A stretch of DNA of 64,000 nt from JAGVPT01 sp964439265 (lineage in GTDB: Bacteria; Bacteroidota; Ignavibacteria; UBA10030; UBA8401), in the NCBI GenBank assembly GCA_964439265.1, contig CAYTOA010000020.1, positions 3,906 through 67,905 of the forward strand, given 5' to 3'. The notes under the pieces are model-generated. The model had not been told where the DNA came from. It made no database searches and saw only the letters and a list, made by a program, of their open reading frames with translations. Below are positions 44,828 to 53,617 of the stretch, one piece after another (position 1 is the first letter of the stretch; the number at the start of each line of letters is the position of its first letter). The position numbers were made by a program, and so were the translations under genes.

Positions 44828-45241
44828 CTAACTCAGTCTGGAATACTCCGTCGCGTCCGGTACCTGATAAATTCTTTGAAGCGTCCACTTCACTCCGTTA
44901 TACTGCAAGATCGCAACCATCGTAACCTGGAACTGGTTGTAAGTTCCGGTTGATGTCACGCGCATCTGTGAGCTTGAAAGACCCGCCGGCCGGTCTGCGG
45001 TGTACGTCACGCTTCCGCCGTTAAAACTTATTGTGCTCGAGGGGAAGCCTGCCGCCGAGTTGCCTCCAACTTCGCCGAGCGCAAACTTTACTCCTGAGTT
45101 TGAGATCTGCCGTGCATCGTCATGGTAAGCCTGCGACTGCGCAACGCCGTAGATAGCCTGATCAGTCGACGTAAACAGCAACGTATACATTCCGATCATC
45201 ACGTACGCACCGAGACCTATGATAACTTTCGATGTTCCCAA
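44828..45241 (-). CDS. Pilin-like small membrane protein, unknown function
   Basis: 137 residues. The start is a TTG with a GAGGG ribosome binding site 6 nt upstream. A hydrophobic N-terminal segment (about 6-25, VIIGLGAYVMIGMYTLLFT) is followed by a polar helix and a beta-rich domain with TISFNGGSVTYTA and QFQVTMVAILQYNGVKWTL. The layout is that of a minor type IV pilin/PilX-like protein without a clear prepilin cleavage site. No pilus genes are adjacent, so the assignment is tentative. Confidence 0.55.
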   Translation of the reverse strand: MGTSKVIIGLGAYVMIGMYTLLFTSTDQAIYGVAQSQAYHDDARQISNSGVKFALGEVGGNSAAGFPSSTISFNGGSVTYTADRPAGLSSSQMRVTSTGTYNQFQVTMVAILQYNGVKWTLQRIYQVPDATEYSRLS

Positions 45242-45523
45242 TTACAACCCTCAGTTAGTTTGGCTTGCCTACAAATGAAAGAGTTCGGTTCCTTTCCTTG
45301 CAACTGTGTAATAAGATAAGCGATGTCGTCAAAAAAACAATGGTGTAGATCACGTATTTATGAAACTACGGTATTGACGGGAGAACGCGTAAATTCGCTC
45401 AAAAAACGCTATTTCAGGGATTGAACTCTAACAGCGTCAACCAAGCATAGTTTTCGCAAAGTGCCAATTGCCAAAGAATTGGTAAGAAATGCGGTAAAAG
45501 TACCTATCTGGTCTGAAAGCACG

Positions 45524-48500
45524 CTATCGACGCAATATTCTATAAATAAGCGGCAATCCGAAGAAAAGTATCAGGCTGGAAACAGAGAATCCACCAATCA
45601 CAGCGATGGCGAGCGGCTGCTGCATCTGCGCGCCAGCTCCAATTCCTAATGAGAGAGGTAAAAGTGCAAAAACAGCAGCTAGTGTTGTCATCAGGATCGG
45701 CCTCACGCGAACGGATGCAGCGCGCACCAAGGATTCCTCAAGGTCGATTCCCTGGGTATTCAATATTTTTACCTGGTGAAGAACAAAAATGGCATTCTCA
45801 GCGACGATGCCGATGATCATGATGACGCCGACAAAGCTGGAGATATTAAACGTCACGCCGGTGATCCACAACGCGCCAAGCACTCCGAATAATGAAAGAA
45901 TGTTCACCACGAAAATCGAAACCGGCACAGCGAATTCGCCAAACTCAAACAGGAGTACAATAAAGACAAGCAAGAAGGCCGCAATGGCGACGAGAAAAAG
46001 TCCGCGAAAGGATTCCTGCTGAGTTTGGTAGACGCCGCCGAATTCCATCGTCATTCCCTGAGGAACATGAAATTCTTTTCCGAGTTTCTTCTTGATATCG
46101 TCCACGGTGCTTCCGAGATCGCGCTGCGATATCCGGGCCGTGACGGCTACGAACTGCCGCAGCCGTTCACGGTCAAGCTCTGCCTGTCCGGACGTCGTAC
46201 GGATCGCGGCGATGCTTGTAAGCGGAACAAGAACTCCGCTCGTATTGATAAGCCGCAGTTTTTCAAGAGCGTTAATGTCGGTCCTGTAGCTGTCCGGGAA
46301 TCGAACGCGGATCCCGATAAGTTTTTCTCCTTTTTGTATTTTACTTTCCCCTTCGCCCCGCATGATCGTTTCCAGCTGATCTCTCACGTCTCCCGGGTTG
46401 AATCCGGCAATCGACGCCCTTGCGGGATCGACGTCCACGATCAATGAAGGACCGGAGATCACGATGCCGTCAAACGCGTCGACGACACCCGGGACCGTTT
46501 CGATCAGTTCTTTTACCTCTTTCGCTTTTGCGCGAAGGATCTCCGCATCGTCCCCAAAAAGCTTAATCTCAACGGGCGAAGGGTTATTCGTCAAATCTCC
46601 GATGACGTCCATCATGAGCTGACCGAAATCGATCTGAAGGTTCGGCTCGGTCGCTTCAATTTTACCGCGCACTTCGTCGATCACTTCTTCGATGGTTCGC
46701 GACCGCTTCTTTCTGAGTTTGACGAGATAATCGCCGTTGTTCACTTCCGTCAAGAAAAATCCCATTTGTGTCCCGGTCCGCCGGGAATACGATTCAACCT
46801 CCGGGACGGACATGATGATTTTTTCCACTTGCATCAGCAGCCGGTTTGTTTCGCCGAGGGAGGTGCCGGGCGGAGACGTGTAATCCAGAACAAATGCCCC
46901 CTCGTCCATGCGAGGCATGAAGTCACTGCCGATGTTGAGATACAAAAGATACGTCGCGAACACTACTGCGAGCGAAACGGGAAGGATGACCCATCGGTAT
47001 CTCAGGAGTATTCGAAGAGTCCGTTCATACCATTGAAGAATTCTTGAAACGCGTTGATGGCGGCCGACCTCGTGCGCAATTTCCGTTTCCCGGATTAAGA
47101 ACATCGAAAGGAGCGGTGCGAGCGTGATGGAGAAGAGAAAAGAAATCAACATTGCCAGCACGACGGTGATGGAAAGGGACGCAAAGAATGCCCCGGTCAC
47201 TCCACCGAGAAACGCGAGCGGAATATGAATCACGATGGTGCTGGCAGTCGAACCGATGATCGCGGGCATCAATTGCCGTAGCGACGCCGAGGTGGTTTCC
47301 GCAAACGACAATCGTATGCTGCCGGCGATGGCCCGCTTTGAAAAATGAGTGAAGATGTTCTCGATGACGACGATCGAATCATCGATGATCAAACCAACGG
47401 CAGCGGCGATTCCGCCCAAAGTCATGATGTTGATCGTCAAACCAATTGCAGAAAGGCACGCCATAGTGCACGCGAGCGTTGCGGGAACGACGAGAAGAAT
47501 CACCAGGCTGATACGCCAGCTGCGGAGGAATACGAAGATCACGACCATGGCAAGCAGGACACCGATCAGAATGCTGTCGCGCGTACTTGCAATGGAGCTC
47601 ATGATAAAATTCCCCTGATCGTAGAAATTCTCAAAATGAACTCCGGCGGGAAGGCTGAGCTTTGCGACTTCCTCCGTGACATTTTTGCCGATCTGGACGG
47701 TGCTTCCGGTCGGCTGCTTGATAATGTTGATCAGCACAGCATCCCGCCCCCGGGCTGTCGTGCGGATAAATTTGTCGGCCACGGAGGCTTTGACCTCGGC
47801 AACGTCCGACACTCTCACCGGAACACCATTCTGGACCGCGACGGTGACCGCTTTGATATCATCCGTCGTCTTCAACAGGCCGGAAACGAGGGAAAGGTAG
47901 AGCTGGTAGTTGTTGTCGACCAGGCCGGTAGAAGAAACGAAATTTGTTTTGTCAATGGCATCCGCCACCTGGCGGATTTCGAGCCGGTACGTCTCGAGCT
48001 TTTCGGGCGAGACGACGACGAGGAATTCGCGCGTATCTCCCCCCGTTATCTCCACTTTTGCAACACCCTTCACCTTCATCAGTGCCGGCCGGATCTGATA
48101 GAGCGCGATGTCGCGCAATTCCACCAGGCTGAGCGTATCCGAAGTCAGACTGTATCCGTGAATCGGAAAAACAGACACGCTCATCTGTTCCGCCTGAACA
48201 GAAGCAGCTGCGGGAAGCACGTTCCGGATGTTTGCGATCCGTCCCTGCAGCAGCTGCAATGTCTGCATTACATTGGAGCCCCAGTCCAGCCCTATCGATA
48301 TTTCCGTTGAACCGCGGCCGGTGATGGATCGCACGACGGTGACGCCCGGAATTGACGACGCGACTTCCTCGAGCGGTTTGGTCACTTCTACCATCATTCG
48401 TTCGGCGGGTTCTTCGCCGTTATCAGCAAGAACGACGATGCGGGGGAATGTGATATCGGGGAAGAGAGAGATCGGCATGTTGAACATCATCGCGATGCCG

Positions 48501-48571
48501 GAAACAACAAACACGGCAACGGTGAAGAGCACCGCTTTCGCATGCCGGCGGACGTATTCGAAAAGACCCAT
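45524..48571 (-). CDS. RND-family efflux permease
   Basis: 1015 residues from the ATG at 48571, preceded by an AGGA site; an in-frame TTG two codons earlier overlaps the adaptor stop. Twelve membrane helices and two large periplasmic loops are evident. Helix 4 carries the proton-relay pair in VGLIIDDSIVVIENIF, the AcrB-like Asp-Asp form rather than the single Asp of CzcA/CusA, so drugs, lipids or solvents are more likely than metals as substrates. It is the last of a TolC-adaptor-permease operon. Confidence 0.92.
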   Translation of the reverse strand: MGLFEYVRRHAKAVLFTVAVFVVSGIAMMFNMPISLFPDITFPRIVVLADNGEEPAERMMVEVTKPLEEVASSIPGVTVVRSITGRGSTEISIGLDWGSNVMQTLQLLQGRIANIRNVLPAAASVQAEQMSVSVFPIHGYSLTSDTLSLVELRDIALYQIRPALMKVKGVAKVEITGGDTREFLVVVSPEKLETYRLEIRQVADAIDKTNFVSSTGLVDNNYQLYLSLVSGLLKTTDDIKAVTVAVQNGVPVRVSDVAEVKASVADKFIRTTARGRDAVLINIIKQPTGSTVQIGKNVTEEVAKLSLPAGVHFENFYDQGNFIMSSIASTRDSILIGVLLAMVVIFVFLRSWRISLVILLVVPATLACTMACLSAIGLTINIMTLGGIAAAVGLIIDDSIVVIENIFTHFSKRAIAGSIRLSFAETTSASLRQLMPAIIGSTASTIVIHIPLAFLGGVTGAFFASLSITVVLAMLISFLFSITLAPLLSMFLIRETEIAHEVGRHQRVSRILQWYERTLRILLRYRWVILPVSLAVVFATYLLYLNIGSDFMPRMDEGAFVLDYTSPPGTSLGETNRLLMQVEKIIMSVPEVESYSRRTGTQMGFFLTEVNNGDYLVKLRKKRSRTIEEVIDEVRGKIEATEPNLQIDFGQLMMDVIGDLTNNPSPVEIKLFGDDAEILRAKAKEVKELIETVPGVVDAFDGIVISGPSLIVDVDPARASIAGFNPGDVRDQLETIMRGEGESKIQKGEKLIGIRVRFPDSYRTDINALEKLRLINTSGVLVPLTSIAAIRTTSGQAELDRERLRQFVAVTARISQRDLGSTVDDIKKKLGKEFHVPQGMTMEFGGVYQTQQESFRGLFLVAIAAFLLVFIVLLFEFGEFAVPVSIFVVNILSLFGVLGALWITGVTFNISSFVGVIMIIGIVAENAIFVLHQVKILNTQGIDLEESLVRAASVRVRPILMTTLAAVFALLPLSLGIGAGAQMQQPLAIAVIGGFSVSSLILFFGLPLIYRILRR

Positions 48572-48573
48572 GC

Positions 48574-49602
48574 TCAATCCTGTCCGGTTACGGTGACGCG
48601 GGTGGAATCGGCAAGAGAATAATTCCCTTCTATGATCACAGGCATTCCGGCATGAACGCCTTCCCCGCTGACTTCAACAGAAGAATCAGTAGCGGTCCTG
48701 ACAGAGACAGGGATCGTCTTGGCGAGCGAATCGGCAGTCAGCGTAACGATGGAGTACAAATTCCTTTCATCATCGCGCAGGATCGCCGCCTTGGGGACAA
48801 ACAATGCATGACGGCGCGTCCCGGTGACGATTGTTGCCGCGCCAATCATATCAGTTCGCAGCAGGGGTTCTCCGTCGTTGTCCCTCCGGAGAAAGCGGAG
48901 GCGGACTTTAATGGTTTGACTTTGAACATCCGTTTGCGGATTGATGGCATCGACGACCGCAGGAAACATTTTCCCCGGAATTGATTGAAATCGCACATCG
49001 CCGTGCTGGCCAATTTTCACGGACAAGAAGTCGTGTATCGTTACCTCTGCAACAAAATCCAGCGTCGAGAGGTCAATCATGGTAAGCAATTCGCCGTTTT
49101 CGACAACGAGTTCACCTTCGCTTGCACTCCGCGTTGAAACGATGCCGTTAAACTTCGCAACGACACTCACGCTGTTCTGAGTCGCTTGCGCAAGTTTCAG
49201 CACTACGCCGGCTTCGGCTTTCCCTGCCGGCGTGGCTGCTGATTGCACCATGCCCTCTGCACCCATGATCGCGGCATTCGATTCTTTAGATTGAATCACC
49301 GCAACAACATCGCCTCGTTTTACCTCCGTCCCTTCATACACTTTCATGGCAATGATCTTCCCCGCAATCGGTGAGTATATCTTTTCCTTGCGGAGTGCAT
49401 CCGTTCTCCCGAGAGCCGAGACGGATAACACGGCATCATGCTCGACAACTTTGTCCGTCTTCACCGTAACGATCGCCTTGGCTTGTTGTTCGCCAGCATC
49501 ATCGTCGCTTTGCTTCGGATGGCAGCCGGCCATCATTGCAAAAAGGAGGAGAGAAAGGCAAAAGATAGAAGAGTCTTTCGGCACCGGTTTGTTCGTTGTC
49601 AT
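48574..49602 (-). CDS. RND efflux periplasmic adaptor (membrane fusion protein)
   Basis: 342 residues. A lipoprotein-like N-terminal signal (LLLFAMMAGCH, lipobox Cys near 27) is followed by a barrel-sandwich hybrid with IAMKVYEGTEVKRGDVVAVI, a short alpha-hairpin, and KFNGIVSTRSASEGELVVEN. A beta-barrel and membrane-proximal domain complete it. It bridges the permease and TolC partner. The gene begins 3 nt after the tolC stop and ends 2 nt before the permease start. Confidence 0.9.
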   Translation of the reverse strand: MTTNKPVPKDSSIFCLSLLLFAMMAGCHPKQSDDDAGEQQAKAIVTVKTDKVVEHDAVLSVSALGRTDALRKEKIYSPIAGKIIAMKVYEGTEVKRGDVVAVIQSKESNAAIMGAEGMVQSAATPAGKAEAGVVLKLAQATQNSVSVVAKFNGIVSTRSASEGELVVENGELLTMIDLSTLDFVAEVTIHDFLSVKIGQHGDVRFQSIPGKMFPAVVDAINPQTDVQSQTIKVRLRFLRRDNDGEPLLRTDMIGAATIVTGTRRHALFVPKAAILRDDERNLYSIVTLTADSLAKTIPVSVRTATDSSVEVSGEGVHAGMPVIIEGNYSLADSTRVTVTGQD

Positions 49603-49605
49603 ACG

Positions 49606-50931
49606 TTATGGAGTAAGAAGTTGTTCTAGTCGTGCTGAGAGAAGTTGAATCTCTACGCGTGCCTGCAGTTCTGAAAGTCTGGCATCGGTGAGAAGCTGCT
49701 GTGCCGAGAGGACTTCGATCGAAAGCGTGCCTCCCCCGCTATACTTCGACTTTGTGAGGAGGAAATTCTCCTCAGCCGACTTTTCGTTGTCGCGCAGCGA
49801 CCTGAGACGCTCCCGCACTTTGATGAGCTGCAGGCGGATTTGTCTTGTTTCGGAAGTTATGGACCGGCGCATCAACTCCGACTGAAAGTGCAGGTTGCTC
49901 ACAGCCTGTTGTTTTTGCTGAACCCGTAGGTTCGTCGCACCCCAATTGAAAAACGGCACCTCGAGTAGAACGCCGACCGAATAACCAAGAATGCCCGCAC
50001 GTTCGGCGTACGGCACCCGAAGATTGTCTATTGAAGTCAGGAGTCCGGCATCGCCGATAAGCGAAACTGTCGGCGAAAGTTCCTGCTGCGCCAGATCCGC
50101 GTCAAGCTGATTATGCTGGATGGATAAGGCCCACAGCGACAGGTCCAGGTTTGTGGAAGAGTCGGGCACTGTCTGGAGCAAAGAGTCGACCGCAGTTCCA
50201 TATGAGTCGTTTATTATGCCGACCGCGACGAACGACGTATCAATTCCGCCTCCGAGCAGTTCGGCGAGGACATACTTCGTCAGAGAAAATGATTCACACG
50301 ATTTTTCGTATGAAATTTCAGCGTTTGAAAGCTGCACCCTGGTTTTTAACAGATCGGTATATGAAGCATTTCCTCCGGCTGAGAGCTGCATTACTTTCTC
50401 CAGGTAATCGGAGAGCTGGCCGACACTTTCAGCCTCAAGTTGAATTTCCTGTTCCGATCGAAGTACTTCAATGAACGCTTGTTTCACCGCATAGCGCAGA
50501 TCCCGTTCGGCCATCCGGTATTCTTTAGCCCTGAGATCGATATCGACCCCGAGTTGATTCGCGCGGATGCTTCGAATTCCGCCGTCGTATATCGACTGGC
50601 GCGCGACGATCTGGCCCGAGAATTGTCCGCCGTTTGAAATGGCGGGGTCGTATCCAAAATGGTTGGATGATGGGGCGTAGATCGCCGACCCTTCGAATGA
50701 AAACTGAGGAAGCTTTGTTGTCAGTAGTTCATCGTGAGCAAGCGCCGCAGACCGCATGCCGTTCTCTGCGATCCGCAGCTGCAGGTTGTGTTGATGGGCA
50801 ATTGCCAGTGCGCGGTCTAGAGACAATGTGTCCGTTTGAGCAATCGCCGTTGAGGAACTGGCAAGGATTATAACGAGATACAGGACGTTGATTGCGCGCA
50901 CGTTTTTAAGCGAATAACTTTTATCCGGCAT
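49606..50931 (-). CDS. TolC-family outer-membrane efflux protein
   Basis: 441 residues. A signal peptide (about 12-32) is followed by two OEP repeats rich in long amphipathic helices, starting with LSLDRALAIAHQHNLQLRIAE and with a second copy of the pattern near 265. It forms the outer-membrane channel of the RND system encoded immediately downstream. A strong promoter lies just upstream. Confidence 0.92.
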   Translation of the reverse strand: MPDKSYSLKNVRAINVLYLVIILASSSTAIAQTDTLSLDRALAIAHQHNLQLRIAENGMRSAALAHDELLTTKLPQFSFEGSAIYAPSSNHFGYDPAISNGGQFSGQIVARQSIYDGGIRSIRANQLGVDIDLRAKEYRMAERDLRYAVKQAFIEVLRSEQEIQLEAESVGQLSDYLEKVMQLSAGGNASYTDLLKTRVQLSNAEISYEKSCESFSLTKYVLAELLGGGIDTSFVAVGIINDSYGTAVDSLLQTVPDSSTNLDLSLWALSIQHNQLDADLAQQELSPTVSLIGDAGLLTSIDNLRVPYAERAGILGYSVGVLLEVPFFNWGATNLRVQQKQQAVSNLHFQSELMRRSITSETRQIRLQLIKVRERLRSLRDNEKSAEENFLLTKSKYSGGGTLSIEVLSAQQLLTDARLSELQARVEIQLLSARLEQLLTP

Positions 50932-50957
50932 GGTTGCGCCATTTGATCAATTCTTTA

Positions 50958-50988
50958 CCAATATACGTTGAATGAGGTTTCATGTCAA
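50958..50988 (-). promoter_or_regulatory. Promoter of the tolC-adaptor-permease operon
   Basis: On the minus strand TTGACA begins at 50988 and TATATTGG occupies 50965-50958, with 17 nt between the hexamers (TTG-N20-TA). This is the best-scoring promoter by eye in the window. The leader would be about 20 nt. Confidence 0.7.
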
Positions 50989-51076
50989 AAAAGTTTATAG
51001 ACTTTAAATATAGATTATCAATAGAGCAACTTGAAGGCGGAAGGCAGGAAACTGGAGACGGAGGCATATCGACTAT

Positions 51077-52198
51077 TTAAATCGCACGAAGCAGACCGAG
51101 GAGAGCATCGACACACCCGTCCATGCTGAATCGCCGGAGCGCATCCTCGCGCGCGGCGCGGCCGAGTGCAACTTGAAGTTTTTCGTCATCAAGAACCTTT
51201 ATGATCGCGTCTGCAATCGCGGCCGCATTTCGCGGTTCGATAAGCAGCCCGGTCCTGCCGTCGGTGAGAATCTCCGGTACTCCCCCCGCATTTGTGGCGA
51301 TGACAGGCTTTTCCATCGCCATTGCCTCTATCACCACCAGGCCGTACGTTTCGGCAAACGAGGGGAGAATAAAAACGTCCAACGCCGCCATGAGGCGGGG
51401 AACGTCGTCCGTAAAAGGAATGAATTTGACGCTGCGGTCTGCTCCGATTTCGCGGCTGGTGTTTTCCAAGTATCGCTTGTAGCCCGGCTCGCCGGCGGTC
51501 TCATCACCCGCTATAACAAACAGAGTCTCCGGATGATACTCTGCCACTTGCGGTATTGCCCGCAGGAATGCTTCCTGACCTTTTCCGGGGTCGAGGCGTC
51601 CGAGCACGCCGATGATCTTCTTATCCTGAGCTAATCCGAAAAAGGATCGCGCTTCCGACCGGCTGTAAAGCGACGGGTCAAATCGATGAAGGTCTGTTCC
51701 AAGCGGAACAACTTTTACTTTTGCGCCTGCGAGCCGCGTACATTCGAGCACATTCTCTCTCATGCTTTGCGTGAGAGTTATCCAGAGTGAGAGCTTTGAA
51801 AAAGTCCATGTGTGGAAAAGATCGCGTTTATTATGGCGTGAATCCATTTGTTGATAGAAGACTATTTTCAGTGCAGGCAAGAAATACGATGCGAGGGATG
51901 CGAGATGGATATCGTGCGACTGCATCAGAACAACGATACCGATCTTGTTGTCTTTAAGAATTCGGGCAAGACGGCGGGCTGCAGATACGTCCCCGTATTT
52001 CCAGCGCGGCGAAAGAACTGCCAGGTCAAGGCCCAATTCTGCAGCGCGTTTTTCAAGAGGAGAGGAAGGGGGAACGATCACCATTGCGGGCGCCCCTCTG
52101 GACTTCATGACTGCGGTAATGCGGAGTGTTGATAGTTCAAGCCCCCCCAGCGAACGGGAAAAACAAACGACCGCGATTCGTTGCAGCGAAGTATTCAT
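51077..52198 (-). CDS. Glycosyltransferase family 4
   Basis: 373 residues from the ATG at 52198; a longer frame from a GTG has no support. GT-B fold: the opening RIAVVCFSRSLGGLELSTL has the acceptor GGLE loop, and the donor side has GVLGRLDPGKGQEAFLRAIP and the E-x7-E motif FAETYGLVVIEAMAMEKP near 283. It resembles heptose/hexose transferases of polysaccharide pathways. It stands after the lipoprotein gene, with 281 nt between them. Confidence 0.88.
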   Translation of the reverse strand: MNTSLQRIAVVCFSRSLGGLELSTLRITAVMKSRGAPAMVIVPPSSPLEKRAAELGLDLAVLSPRWKYGDVSAARRLARILKDNKIGIVVLMQSHDIHLASLASYFLPALKIVFYQQMDSRHNKRDLFHTWTFSKLSLWITLTQSMRENVLECTRLAGAKVKVVPLGTDLHRFDPSLYSRSEARSFFGLAQDKKIIGVLGRLDPGKGQEAFLRAIPQVAEYHPETLFVIAGDETAGEPGYKRYLENTSREIGADRSVKFIPFTDDVPRLMAALDVFILPSFAETYGLVVIEAMAMEKPVIATNAGGVPEILTDGRTGLLIEPRNAAAIADAIIKVLDDEKLQVALGRAAREDALRRFSMDGCVDALLGLLRAI

Positions 52199-52479
52199 AG
52201 AAGTGAGTCGAGGGACTTTATCATTTCCGACGGGCAATGAACTTGCAAGATTTGGCTTTAGATGATAAGGAGCATGGGAAAGAGAAATACTTAACACGCT
52301 TCCATGGATCTATTGGATGACTCCATCAGCCAATATAAGAGGTCGTATGAGGATTATCAAGAAGGCGGATCAGGAGGAATCGGACACCATGTCGGAGAAA
52401 TTGCATCTATTGAATGCGTTTTTGGGCGAAGGAAATCGAATCGGTATCCGATAACATACGAACGAAAGTGCGGATGCCG

Positions 52480-53352
52480 CTATTGACTCGTCGAAGTATC
52501 TCGCACAGCCAATTGTACCTTTGCCCACATTGTAAACGGCTCTCCCATCCCGGCGGAAGATGACCGATCACGACCGCCGCCACCGCCACCACCGCGGTGT
52601 CCTCGTCCGCCGCCATAACCGCCCCCGCCCATTCCCTCTCCGCGTCCGCCGCCGCCTTCTGGAACGCCTTCCGGAGGTTTCGGTGTACTTCTGTTCTTTA
52701 AGGTTTCAACGCCGACTCCAATGAGCGATCCCGGTTTCGCGCCGATCGTAAACGGGCTGGTGCTCTTTTCTGAAAGCGGTACTTTCAATTCATAGACAAG
52801 CACGCCGTTGGCGATTTTATGCTTCGCCTCGATGCCTCCAGCCTCGGCAAACGTCATCGGATGATGATCGTCTTTTCCCGGGCCTTCAATTTCCAGGTCG
52901 TCGGTCGGGAGATCCTTTTGCAATGCGGATGTTTGGTTATCGACATCCGTTCCATTCTCCGGCGAAGGACGAGAGGCGTCGAAACCCAGCGGGTAGTGAA
53001 TTCCAAATTTTTCATTCTTTCCTCCTTCGACATCGAACCAAAATGTTATCCCGCGCCTCATCACCTGGGTTTGAAGGTTTCGATTGGTCGAGACGAACCC
53101 AATATAAATAAAATCGGAATCGTTCATGATGCCGATCGAGGTCTCCTTATCGTCGAGAAGGACAAGGGAATTCCCCCATTCGCTGTTCGTTCCGTCGACA
53201 ACAACAGGCCGGTTTTTCCAATGGCTTTTCAGGTCTATCATGCCGCAACCCGCCATGATGCAAAGGAACAGGATGAGTCCATATGGGAAATATGATCGCT
53301 TCGATCGAGCGCTCTTTTCCGGCGGCGCGACAAATGGAGTATATTCACTCAT
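52480..53352 (-). CDS. Putative lipoprotein with a Gly/Arg-rich linker
   Basis: 290 residues. A hydrophobic segment ending in LCIMAGC (Cys36) looks like a lipoprotein signal with a 20-residue charged leader. The folded part (about 40-215) reads like a beta-sandwich of the CBM9/DOMON type (VVDGTNSEWGNSLVLLDD, FIYIGFVSTN, ITFWFDVEGG). A segment of about 40 residues near 232-270 is almost all Gly and Arg, then a short conserved-looking C-terminus (MWAKVQLAVRDTSTS). The function is unknown. Confidence 0.65.
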   Translation of the reverse strand: MSEYTPFVAPPEKSARSKRSYFPYGLILFLCIMAGCGMIDLKSHWKNRPVVVDGTNSEWGNSLVLLDDKETSIGIMNDSDFIYIGFVSTNRNLQTQVMRRGITFWFDVEGGKNEKFGIHYPLGFDASRPSPENGTDVDNQTSALQKDLPTDDLEIEGPGKDDHHPMTFAEAGGIEAKHKIANGVLVYELKVPLSEKSTSPFTIGAKPGSLIGVGVETLKNRSTPKPPEGVPEGGGGRGEGMGGGGYGGGRGHRGGGGGGGRDRSSSAGMGEPFTMWAKVQLAVRDTSTSQ

Positions 53353-53530
53353 GATCTCAAAACTTTCTATGCAGTTCCGGGTTTAAAGAATTTGGTTCTT
53401 TCAAGAGGTTCCCATTTCCGAGCATTGCAAAAAACGCAGTTTCCGCCCTCAAGAAAGCTGGCCGCATATGCGGACAGCAACTCCTTTGTTTAGAACATCA
53501 TCGCTCGAGAAAGGTTTAATTTCTGAGTCC

Positions 53531-53559
53531 CGGTTCAGGCACGGTTGATCCCTGAACCG
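53531..53559. repeat. Perfect 9-bp hairpin after the cPGS-like gene
   Basis: cggttcagg (53531-53539) and cctgaaccg (53551-53559) form a 9-bp stem with an 11-nt loop in the 265-nt gap between the cPGS-like gene and the lipoprotein gene. No U-run follows on either strand, so it may be a processing or Rho-related 3' structure rather than an intrinsic terminator. Confidence 0.5.
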
Positions 53560-53617
53560 TTGATTATTCATACCGCGGCTGTTCTTTCTCGACTCTTCGG
53601 AACGAACGTTGAGCCTG

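Noticed and set aside
47345..48310. 321-codon plus-strand frame
   Set aside because: It lies opposite the RND permease, in the mirror frame typical of biased third codon positions, and has no ribosome binding site or family features.
52304..52486. 60-codon plus-strand frame
   Set aside because: It lies opposite to surrounding transcription, overlaps the end of the lipoprotein gene and has no ribosome binding site.
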